NCBI GenBank assembly: GCA_041917975.1
Contig: JAYRWN010000450.1
Span: 1-16,141, forward strand
Direction: 5' to 3'
Source: JAYRWN01 sp041917975
GTDB taxonomy: Bacteria; Bacteroidota; Bacteroidia; Chitinophagales; Saprospiraceae
Length of the DNA stretch: 16,141 bases
The position numbers and the translations under genes were made by a program. Below the pieces are notes generated by a model. That model did no database searches and was not told the origin of the DNA. It was given only the letters and a program-made list of their open reading frames with translations. This document shows positions 6,146 through 14,121 of this stretch, piece by piece (position 1 is the stretch's first letter; each line of letters opens with the position of its first letter).

Positions 6146-9100
6146 ATGAGTAAAAATTGGATCATAGGGGTAGACACCGGTGGGACATTTACTGATGGTT
6201 TGGTCATAGCCCCTGATGGTCGTCAATCCCGATGGAAGGTCCTTAGCACGGGGTGTCTACGAGGAAGAATGGTAGAAAAACTCACCCATCGACAATACCG
6301 CATCCAACAAACCTGGGGCACCGAAGCAGATATATTTACAGGCTATACCGTCAAATTGGATAAAGAACATCAGGCCTTGAAGGTTTTAGGATGTGACCCA
6401 CATTTGAACGTATTGACTTTCGAGACATCCGTAGATATTACTTGCCCACTGGATTTTGAACTTTCGGCAGGAGAGGAAGCACCGGTATTAATCTGTCGAT
6501 TAGCGACAAGCACCACACTCCAGAATTCATTTCCACAAATGACTTTAAGACTCGGCACAACCCGCGGTACAAACGCCTTATTGGAAGGTAAAGGGGCTAA
6601 AACCACCTTATTCGTAACCGCAGGATTTGGTGATTTATTGGCCATTGGACATCAGCAACGACCAAATATCTTTCAACTCAATATACCACCCCGTAAAAGA
6701 TTGGAGTCGCAAATCATAGAAGTAAAGGAAAGAACCAACGTGGATGGAACCATTCAGACTAGCCTTGATTTTGACTGCCTGGCTGAACTTAGAACAGAAA
6801 ACCTTGAGGCAGCAGCAATATCCTTGTTACACAGTCATAAAAATGCAACTCATGAAGACTTATTACTCCAGGAAATTCAAAATAGAGGTGTTGATTTGGT
6901 ATCCTGTGCTAACCGAATTACCCCTTTTACCGGTTATTTACCAAAAACTGAGACTACGCTCATTAATGCTTATTTAACGCCGGTTATAGAAAATTACCTT
7001 TCCGGAATTCGTCCACTCTTAAGAGGCAATGAATTTCTGTTGATGAATAGTGCCGGAAATTTGGAGCCTGACCATTTATTCCAACCAAAAAACAGTTTTG
7101 TCAGCGGTCCTGCCGGAGGATGTACTGCTTCTGCCCAATGGGCTGCAGCCACTCAGCGCAGACAGGTGATAACCTTTGACATGGGTGGCACCAGCACAGA
7201 CACAGCCCGTTTTTCTGATCAATTCGCCGTAAAAAAACAATTCCAGATCGATGGCATGGATATAGTAGCTCCAAGCCTCGATATTCACACCGTAGCTGCA
7301 GGAGGTGGGTCTGTAATCAGTTTTAGCTACGGCCAGCTCCAGATAGGGCCAGAAAGTGCGGGGGCTTTTCCTGGCCCGGCATGTTATGGTTTGAACGGTC
7401 CGCTGACGCTCACCGATATTAATTTGCTATTAGGTAAAATTTATGTAGACAGTTTTAAAATTCCTTTACATCTCGACCATGCACAGGTAGCTTATGAAAC
7501 TTTTCGGGCTTCGGTAGATATTCATGAAATAGAGGAAATTTCCGAACATGATTTTTTATTAGGCATAGAACAAATTGCTAATGAAAAAATGGCCGATGCC
7601 ATTAAGAAAATCTCCATTGGACGAGGGTTTGATCCTGCAGAACACACTTTATTGGTTTATGGAGGTGCAGGAGGTTTACACGCCTGCAAAATAGCAGGGC
7701 TCTTAGGCCTGACGGAAATAGCCATCCCTTATGATGGCGGCATCTGGTCAGCTAAAGGAATGGCTCTATCAGACAAATCATTATGGATAATCCATGAAGT
7801 CCTGGAGTTGTGGCAAAACTGCCAGGGCACCCTGGAAAACCTCTTTAATCTGCTATTAGATCAAGCAAAATCTCAAATCGGTGGTGATTCCGGCATCCTT
7901 CCCCTTCAGATCAGGGTTTTAGCTAGATTAAAGGGACAGGACACATCCTTAGACATACCGTGGCCAGGCAAATCCAACTTTATTAACGTCTTCATCGCTA
8001 CTTATCAATCTACATACGGTTATGAACCTACAGATGCACAAGTGGAGATAGAACGTGTCCAGATTCTCGCTGGGCATGACAAAGAGAACTTACGCACAGA
8101 ATATCCTGAACCTGTTCCTTATATTCCAACCCAAATAGCTGAAACTGAACCTTATTATTATGCAAAAATCAAGTATCCTGTTTATAAGTGGGAAGATTTA
8201 AAACCTGGCGCTATTTTAAATGGGCCGGCCGTGGTTGCTAACGATTATGGGACAACCTTTATTGAAGAAGGCTGGCAATTTTTATTGCATCCGGATCAAA
8301 CTCTTATTGGAAAAAATTATCAAAAAGAACTTAAGGTTCTGGTTTCTCGGCAACCGGTTATTGGGACGTCTTTATTTCTGAATAGATTTACCTCCATTGC
8401 TGAGGAAATGGGTGCGCAATTGGAACGAAGTGCCACATCAGTAAATATAAAAGAACGTAAAGATTTCTCTTGTGCTATATTAGACCGGGAAGGTTATTTA
8501 TTGGTAAATGCCCCTCATATTCCAGTCCACCTGGGCAGTTTGGGTATTTGTTGCCGCTTAAGCATTCGTACGCTGCATCTGGCCCACAACGATGTCTTGA
8601 TTACTAATCATCCTGCTTTTGGGGGCTCGCACTTACCTGATCTCACCTTAATCGCCCCTGTTTATTTGGACAATGTAAACCTGGTTGGTTACGTGGCTAA
8701 TCGGGCCCATCATGCTGAGATTGGTGGTAAAACCCCTGGTTCCATGCCTGTAGATGCATCCACCTTAATTGAGGAAGGCGTTATCATAAGGCCAATGCAT
8801 CTTGTTAAAAACGGCCAAGTTAATTGGATTCTCATGGAGCAGATATTTACCCAAGGTCCCTACCCTACGCGCAACTGGTCCGAGAATAAGGCCGACTTGA
8901 TCGCAGCTTTAGCCTCCTTGCAACGTGGTAAACAAGAATTAATCCATTTAGCCAAGCTTTATGGCCTGGACACCGTGGTCCAGCGTATGCACAGCATCCG
9001 ACAATTAACTTCCTCAGCAATAAAACCACTATTCACCGCATTGGCTGGAAAAAACTTTGAAGCCACGGAATTCCTGGATGATGGACATAAAATCCATGTT

Positions 9101-9889
9101 ACTATTGGAATAGATCATGAGGGTATGATCGTTGATTTCAGTCAGAGTAGCCCGACACATCCACTTAATTTAAATGCCAACCTCGCTATTGTTTATAGTA
9201 CTATACTTTATTTTTTAAGAATCTGGGTTAATAATGACATTCCGCTGAATGAAGGTTTGTTGGAAGACGTCCAGATTATTCTCCCACCTGGTATGCTCAA
9301 TCCCGAATTTGGGCCTGACGACCATGTAAATCCAGCGGTAGTAGGTGGTAATACGGAGGTAAGCCAGCGACTGGTGGACACATTATTTAAAGCTGCAGGC
9401 CTGGCGGCATGCAGCCAGGGAACCATGAATAATTTCCTGTTCGGGGATGATACTTTTGGATATTATGAAACAATTGGGGGTGGTGTTGGAGCCACTCCCC
9501 TAGGACCTGGCAGGTCCGGTTGTCACCAACATATGACCAATACCAAAATAACCGACCCAGAAATTTTGGAATTAAAATACCCGGTGCAATTAGAAAAATT
9601 TGCACTTAGACTTCATTCTGGCGGCCCAGGAAAATGGCCAGGTGGAAATGGATTAATTCGCCGGGTTAGATTCTTAAAACCGTTAAAAATAACTTTCTTA
9701 TCACAACACCGCATTCAACACCCTTATGGTCTCGCCGGAGGCCACCAAGGAGTACCTGGTGAGCAGTGGCTTGAATCCAAAAATGGCGTAAGACACATCC
9801 TACCTGGCATAACCCAAGTGAATGTAAAACCTGGTGAAGTCATCCACATTGAAACACCTGGTGGCGGCGGCTTTGGTATCAGTGAATAA
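6146..9889 (+). CDS. Fused HyuA-HyuB enzyme, 5-oxoprolinase-like
   Basis: This is a single-chain hydantoinase/oxoprolinase of 1247 residues. The family opens cyclic amides (5-oxoproline to glutamate, or hydantoins) with ATP hydrolysis, in the cytosol. The HyuA part has the phosphate loop GVDTGGTFTDG (8-18), TTRGTNALLE (138-147), LLAIGHQQRPNIF shortly after, and DMGGTSTD (345-352). The HyuB part starts near residue 740 and shows NAPHIPVHLG (788-797), GGSHLPDLT (826-834), NRAHHAE (852-858, likely metal ligands) and a Gly-rich end. The fusion order and the LLxIGxQxRPxxF stretch fit 5-oxoprolinase better than bacterial two-subunit hydantoinase. About 120 residues separate the phosphate loop from TTRGTNALLE, some 50 more than usual, a variant I believe also occurs in Planctomycetes. 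ATG at 6146 is preferred over GTG at 6140. Substrate is not provable from sequence. Confidence 0.9.
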   Translation: MSKNWIIGVDTGGTFTDGLVIAPDGRQSRWKVLSTGCLRGRMVEKLTHRQYRIQQTWGTEADIFTGYTVKLDKEHQALKVLGCDPHLNVLTFETSVDITCPLDFELSAGEEAPVLICRLATSTTLQNSFPQMTLRLGTTRGTNALLEGKGAKTTLFVTAGFGDLLAIGHQQRPNIFQLNIPPRKRLESQIIEVKERTNVDGTIQTSLDFDCLAELRTENLEAAAISLLHSHKNATHEDLLLQEIQNRGVDLVSCANRITPFTGYLPKTETTLINAYLTPVIENYLSGIRPLLRGNEFLLMNSAGNLEPDHLFQPKNSFVSGPAGGCTASAQWAAATQRRQVITFDMGGTSTDTARFSDQFAVKKQFQIDGMDIVAPSLDIHTVAAGGGSVISFSYGQLQIGPESAGAFPGPACYGLNGPLTLTDINLLLGKIYVDSFKIPLHLDHAQVAYETFRASVDIHEIEEISEHDFLLGIEQIANEKMADAIKKISIGRGFDPAEHTLLVYGGAGGLHACKIAGLLGLTEIAIPYDGGIWSAKGMALSDKSLWIIHEVLELWQNCQGTLENLFNLLLDQAKSQIGGDSGILPLQIRVLARLKGQDTSLDIPWPGKSNFINVFIATYQSTYGYEPTDAQVEIERVQILAGHDKENLRTEYPEPVPYIPTQIAETEPYYYAKIKYPVYKWEDLKPGAILNGPAVVANDYGTTFIEEGWQFLLHPDQTLIGKNYQKELKVLVSRQPVIGTSLFLNRFTSIAEEMGAQLERSATSVNIKERKDFSCAILDREGYLLVNAPHIPVHLGSLGICCRLSIRTLHLAHNDVLITNHPAFGGSHLPDLTLIAPVYLDNVNLVGYVANRAHHAEIGGKTPGSMPVDASTLIEEGVIIRPMHLVKNGQVNWILMEQIFTQGPYPTRNWSENKADLIAALASLQRGKQELIHLAKLYGLDTVVQRMHSIRQLTSSAIKPLFTALAGKNFEATEFLDDGHKIHVTIGIDHEGMIVDFSQSSPTHPLNLNANLAIVYSTILYFLRIWVNNDIPLNEGLLEDVQIILPPGMLNPEFGPDDHVNPAVVGGNTEVSQRLVDTLFKAAGLAACSQGTMNNFLFGDDTFGYYETIGGGVGATPLGPGRSGCHQHMTNTKITDPEILELKYPVQLEKFALRLHSGGPGKWPGGNGLIRRVRFLKPLKITFLSQHRIQHPYGLAGGHQGVPGEQWLESKNGVRHILPGITQVNVKPGEVIHIETPGGGGFGISE

Positions 9890-10021
9890 CATAAAAGACA
9901 TCCAACGGCCGGGAGTCTACTTATTAAAATCTAAACGGACATAAAGCCTGGCTTAAAAATTATAGAGGAAAATATTAAAAACGTAATGAATTAATTTTAT
10001 TTTGACCGTTAGATTGCAATT

Positions 10022-11452
10022 ATGAAAGTTTTACATATCAGCGCCGAATGTTATCCTGCGGCAAAAACGGGTGGTCTTGGCGACGTAGTGGGAGCTCTTC
10101 CAAAATACCTGATCACAAGTGGTGTACCATCAGCTGTTATTATCCCTAAGTATGGAACCAGTTGGTTGAATAAACAAGTCTATCGCCAGGTTTTTTATGG
10201 TGAAATGCGCTTACACATCTGGAATATCCCATTTGAAGTATTGCAGGTAGAAAATGAAGAACTAGGTTACCCACTATACACCGTAAATATCCCAGGCAAA
10301 TTTGATCGACCAGGTATATATTCCGACCCCTCAGGGTATTTTTATGGTGATGAATTCGAACGATGGATTTGTTTTCAGCAAGCTGTATTGAAATGGGTTC
10401 AATCCATGGTAGATAAGCCTGCTATTTTACATTGTCACGATCATCACACTGGGTTAATACCCTTTATGATTAGGTACTGTCCGGAATACCAAGGCCTAAG
10501 TCACATCGGCACATCGTTCACTATCCATAACGGAAGGTATCAGGGTAGATATAGTTGGGACAAATTATATTTACTGCCCTATTTTCATGCAGAGGCCCGC
10601 GGCGTGCTGGACTGGGGACAAACCATAAATTGTATGGCCAGCGCGATTAAATGCAGTTGGCAGTTTAATACGGTCTCTCATACCTACTTACGTGAATTGA
10701 TGTCCGACAGCGACGGTCTGGAAGGGTTGGTTCGCAGTGAAGCAAACAAGGCCACAGGAATTATTAATGGCATAGATGCTACTTATTGGGATCCTCGTAC
10801 CGATAAACATATTAAACATCACCTGAAAAAGGACATATCAACCTATAAAAAGAAAAATAAACAAGATATCACCGAAGAGTTGGACTTACGTCCTGAATGG
10901 CCATTAGCTACATTCATAGGTCGGATGGTTTATGAAAAAGGTGTGGATATCTTGCCCGAGTCCATTGTATCCTTTCTTTCACAAGGACACCAGATGAATT
11001 TTGTCATTCTGGGCACTGGTGAAGATCATTATGAAAACAAATTTAAAGAAATAGCTTACCACTTTGGATTTGCCGTAAGAGCATTGATTATGTATAATGA
11101 ATATGCCTCGCATCAACTGTATGCCGGTTCAGACTTTTTATTAATGCCCTCGCGCATAGAGCCTTGCGGTCTTAATCAGCTGTATTCCATGCGTTATGGC
11201 ACGATACCTATTACCAGACGTACCGGTGGATTGCAGGATACCGTTTGGGATTATGGTGAATATGAAGGTACGGGAGTGTGTTTCAATCATATGGAGGTAG
11301 GTGATCTGACGCATGCTCTGATCAGAGCTACCTTACTTCATGCCGATGACCAGAAATTAAAACAAGTGCGCACAGTTTGCATGCAAAAAGATTACTCTTG
11401 GGAAAATTCAGCATACGATTACATAAATTGGTATAAAAATATTGGACTATGA
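10022..11452 (+). CDS. glgA: Glycogen synthase, ADP-glucose dependent (GT5)
   Basis: GlgA transfers glucose from ADP-glucose to the growing alpha-1,4-glucan. It has the GT-B fold: the N-terminal half carries KTGGLGDV (15-22), HCHDHHTG (137-144) and FTIHNGRYQG (166-175); NGID is at 249-252; the C-terminal half has GRMVYEKG (300-307), the nucleotide-binding motif usually written RLxxQKG, and MPSRIEPCGL (375-384) with Glu380, then TGGLQDTV (401-408). The 476-residue length is normal. The ATG at 10022 is followed directly by the family start KVLHISAE. Its TGA stop overlaps the ATG of glgC (ATGA at 11449-11452), implying coupled translation. The 132 bases upstream show no exact TAnnTTTG box; TATTTTG at 9998-10004 is one base short. 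Confidence 0.96.
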   Translation: MKVLHISAECYPAAKTGGLGDVVGALPKYLITSGVPSAVIIPKYGTSWLNKQVYRQVFYGEMRLHIWNIPFEVLQVENEELGYPLYTVNIPGKFDRPGIYSDPSGYFYGDEFERWICFQQAVLKWVQSMVDKPAILHCHDHHTGLIPFMIRYCPEYQGLSHIGTSFTIHNGRYQGRYSWDKLYLLPYFHAEARGVLDWGQTINCMASAIKCSWQFNTVSHTYLRELMSDSDGLEGLVRSEANKATGIINGIDATYWDPRTDKHIKHHLKKDISTYKKKNKQDITEELDLRPEWPLATFIGRMVYEKGVDILPESIVSFLSQGHQMNFVILGTGEDHYENKFKEIAYHFGFAVRALIMYNEYASHQLYAGSDFLLMPSRIEPCGLNQLYSMRYGTIPITRRTGGLQDTVWDYGEYEGTGVCFNHMEVGDLTHALIRATLLHADDQKLKQVRTVCMQKDYSWENSAYDYINWYKNIGL

Positions 11453-12735
11453 AAATTAAGATGATATGTCTTATCCTGGGCGGTGGTGTTGGAAGTAGAT
11501 TATATCCATTAACCAAAGACCGTTCTAAACCTGCCGTTCCCATTGGGGGGAAATACCGCCTTATTGATATACCCATCTCCAATTGCCTGAATTCGGGAGT
11601 TCGACGGATATTTGTATTAACCCAGTTTAATTCGGCATCACTAAACCAGCATATTAAAAATACATATCACTTTGACAGTTTTTCGCATGGATTTGTCGAC
11701 ATCATGGCTGCTGAGCAAACCCGCGGCAGTGACAAGTGGTATCAAGGTACTGCTGATGCAGTAAGACAGTGCCAACATCATTTACAAACCCATGATTACG
11801 ACTACATCCTCATTCTGAGTGGTGACCAGCTGTACCAGATGAATTTCGAGCTGATGGCTAGATACCATATTGCGCAAGGAGCTGACTTAACCATAGCCAC
11901 CATACCGGTTAATGCTAAAGATGCCACCTCATTTGGCATTATGAAAGTGAACAAGTTTGGTTTCGTAGATCGTTTCACAGAAAAACCAGCTGCCAATATC
12001 TTGCACGATTGGACGTCTGAAGTAGAAGATAAACATAAGGCAGCAGGCCATAATTATTTGGCTTCCATGGGTATTTATATATTTAATAAAGGCACTTTGG
12101 AGGCTTTATTAGCTGCCAACCCTAATGCATTGGACTTTGGTAAAGAAATCATACCACAAGCGATAAAGACAGGATTTAATGTAGCCAGTTATGCGTTTGA
12201 CGGATATTGGACAGACATAGGAAATATTCCATCCTTCTTCCAGGCTAACCTGGATTTAGTTGAAGACATACCTCAATTTAACCTTTTTGATAATAACAAT
12301 AAAGTATTCACTCGAGCCAGGATGCTGGCACCATCCAAAATCTTTGGTACTAAATTCAATAAAGCGATCATTGCCGAGGGTTGCATTATTCACGCTGATG
12401 AAGTAGAGCGAAGCATCATTGGCGTCAGGGCACGTATAGGCAACCGTTCAATTTTGAAAAATTGTATCATTATGGGTAACGATTTTTATGAAACCTTAGA
12501 AGAGATCATGGTCGGCCACAATGCTCCGGTACCCATGGGAATAGGTAATGATTGTATCATTCAAAATGCCATTGTTGATAAGAATTGCCGAATCGGACAT
12601 GATGTACAAATCATTGGTGGGGAAGAATTAGAGAATACGGAAACCGATGAATATGTGATCAACGATGGTGTCATTGTCTTGAAAAAAAGGGCTTTGATAC
12701 CCAGTGGATCACGCATTGGGCTGGCTGCAAAATAG
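11449..12735 (+). CDS. glgC: Glucose-1-phosphate adenylyltransferase (ADP-glucose pyrophosphorylase)
   Basis: GlgC makes ADP-glucose and pyrophosphate from glucose-1-phosphate and ATP, the committed step of glycogen synthesis. Visible landmarks are GGGVGSRLYPLT (11-22), KPAVPIGGKYRLIDIPISNCLNS (split over 27-49), YQGTADAVRQ (98-107), SGDQLYQMNF (124-133), TEKPA (177-181) and YWTDIG (253-258). The C-terminal 120 residues form a left-handed beta-helix repeat region (IIAEGCIIH, RSIIGVRARIG, CRIGHDVQI). The wording is close to the cyanobacterial/plant type; allosteric effectors are expected but cannot be named from sequence. The start overlaps glgA (ATGA); a second Met at codon 5 (11461) is an alternative. 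An ATP-grasp gene begins 12 bases after its stop. Confidence 0.96.
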   Translation: MKIKMICLILGGGVGSRLYPLTKDRSKPAVPIGGKYRLIDIPISNCLNSGVRRIFVLTQFNSASLNQHIKNTYHFDSFSHGFVDIMAAEQTRGSDKWYQGTADAVRQCQHHLQTHDYDYILILSGDQLYQMNFELMARYHIAQGADLTIATIPVNAKDATSFGIMKVNKFGFVDRFTEKPAANILHDWTSEVEDKHKAAGHNYLASMGIYIFNKGTLEALLAANPNALDFGKEIIPQAIKTGFNVASYAFDGYWTDIGNIPSFFQANLDLVEDIPQFNLFDNNNKVFTRARMLAPSKIFGTKFNKAIIAEGCIIHADEVERSIIGVRARIGNRSILKNCIIMGNDFYETLEEIMVGHNAPVPMGIGNDCIIQNAIVDKNCRIGHDVQIIGGEELENTETDEYVINDGVIVLKKRALIPSGSRIGLAAK

Positions 12736-12747
12736 TTGCATAATAGT

Positions 12748-13953
12748 ATGAAAACCATCTTCTGCCTAGCCTCCTTTTTTAAAGGGGAAGAGTTTTTACG
12801 TTCGGCCAAAAGAGAGGGTAATCGCGTTTTTTTATTAACCTCTGAAAATCTTAAACAGAAATCATGGCCTAAGGATAGTGTTGACGAATTTTTCTACATG
12901 CTCCAGAATGCCGAAGGGGATTGGAATGGACAGGACATGGTAGATGGGTTTGCTTTTCTGAGTCGAACGCATCAGATAGATGCAATTGTCGCTTTGGACG
13001 ATTTTGACGTAGAGCGCGCCGCCTTACTTCGAGAAGAGTTTCGTATCCCGGGCATGGGGCAAACCACCGCAAGACTATTCAGAGATAAACTAGCCATGCG
13101 CATTCAGGCTGGGGATCAAGGCATCCCCGTACCAGATTTTACTGCTTTGTTTAATGATGTTCAAATCAATGAATTTTTGGACAGGACCAGCCCGCCCTGG
13201 ATGATCAAGCCAAGAGGTGAGGCATCTGCTATAGGCATTTACAAGGTTCACACCAAAGATGAATTTTGGCAAAAAGTACATGACCTGGGTGAACTAAGGC
13301 CCCAATATCTGGGAGAATGTTTCCTGGAGGGAGATGTCTACCATGTTGATGCACTCAGTTTTCAAGGAAAAATAGTTTTTCACAGCGCTTCACAATATCT
13401 GGATACGCCATTTAAAGTTGCCCATGGCGGTGGAATCTTTCGGTCCATTACGCTGACCCCGCAATCCACAGAAGCCAAAGCATTGCTGAAAGTTACCACT
13501 AAACTTATGGTGACTTTTGGTATGCAAAACAGTGCAAGTCATAGTGAATTTTTAAAGAATAAAGCTGATGGTAAGTTTTATCTCATTGAAACATCTTCCC
13601 GAGTGGGTGGTGCCCATTTAGCTGATATGGTAGAGGCATCGACCGGTGTTAATTTGTGGAGAGAATGGGCCCGCATGGAGTCTGCGGTGATTAATAAAAT
13701 TCCTTATCTGGTGTCACCTTCCGGATTTAGACATGCAGGAATCGTTATTACTTTAAGCAAATATAAAGATACGGACTCCAGTTTTTTAAATCATCCATCC
13801 ATAGTTTGGCGACTTGACAAAGAGCATCATGTCGGGTTTATTGCAGTGACCGATACTCGAGATGAACTCTTGCAAGTGGTCAACCATTATACTGAAATTA
13901 TCCAGCGGGACTATTCAGCAACCGTACCCATTAGGAATAAAGCTCAACATTAA
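12748..13953 (+). CDS. ATP-grasp ligase of unknown substrate, in the glycogen operon
   Basis: This 401-residue protein has the ATP-grasp layout: an N-terminal preATP-grasp domain (1-105, with VALDDFDVER at 81-90), RDKLAM (112-117), IKPRGEASAIG with nucleotide Lys154, the lid stretch ECFLEGDVYHVDA (190-202) and a metal-binding core with Glu267 (HSEFL) and Glu281 in IETSSRVGGAH (280-290). ATP-grasp enzymes join a carboxylate, through an acylphosphate, to an amine or thiol; the family includes amino-acid ligases (BacD), carbamoyl-phosphate synthase and biotin carboxylase. The usual Asn two residues after the second Glu is Ser283 here. ATG at 12748 is preferred to an in-frame TTG at 12736, which would touch the glgC stop. 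It lies 12 bases after glgC and is followed by a hairpin, so it is the last gene of a glgA-glgC operon. No substrate can be given. Confidence 0.85.
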   Translation: MKTIFCLASFFKGEEFLRSAKREGNRVFLLTSENLKQKSWPKDSVDEFFYMLQNAEGDWNGQDMVDGFAFLSRTHQIDAIVALDDFDVERAALLREEFRIPGMGQTTARLFRDKLAMRIQAGDQGIPVPDFTALFNDVQINEFLDRTSPPWMIKPRGEASAIGIYKVHTKDEFWQKVHDLGELRPQYLGECFLEGDVYHVDALSFQGKIVFHSASQYLDTPFKVAHGGGIFRSITLTPQSTEAKALLKVTTKLMVTFGMQNSASHSEFLKNKADGKFYLIETSSRVGGAHLADMVEASTGVNLWREWARMESAVINKIPYLVSPSGFRHAGIVITLSKYKDTDSSFLNHPSIVWRLDKEHHVGFIAVTDTRDELLQVVNHYTEIIQRDYSATVPIRNKAQH

Positions 13954-13969
13954 TTGTCCGGTAAACAAA

Positions 13970-13998
13970 AAAGTCCGGATCTTAATAATCCAGACTTT
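13970..13998 (+). terminator. Hairpin ending the glgA-glgC-ATP-grasp operon
   Basis: AAAGTC (13970-13975) pairs with GACTTT (13993-13998) and GGAT (13977-13980) with ATCC (13988-13991), with a C/A mismatch between the two blocks and the loop CTTAATA. It sits 16 bases after the stop codon. Only TTT and then CT follow, so the T-tract is short, but the A-run on the 5' side would also serve the minus strand. Confidence 0.6.
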
Positions 13999-14002
13999 CT
14001 AC

Positions 14003-14021
14003 TGCACTTGCAATTAGTGCA
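14003..14021. repeat. Small stem-loop between convergent genes
   Basis: TGCACT (14003-14008) and AGTGCA (14016-14021) form a perfect six-base stem with the loop TGCAATT. It follows the operon hairpin by four bases and lies about 100 bases beyond the stop of the convergent epimerase gene. Neither strand has a T-tract after it. The rest of the 168-base gap shows nothing I recognise. Confidence 0.4.
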
Positions 14022-14121
14022 AATTCCCTAAATCTTAAAGGAGCTACTACTTACGTGTAAAAATAACTATATAAACTATACAAACCATGTTTAGCTCAAA
14101 GAAGTTGCATGAATACTCTCC

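Noticed and set aside
9942..9960. AAGCCTGGCTT palindrome after the oxoprolinase-like gene as a terminator
   Set aside because: There is no loop room for a stable hairpin and no T-tract follows.
9998..10004. TATTTTG before glgA
   Set aside because: One base short of the -7 consensus and no -33 partner; not enough to call a promoter.
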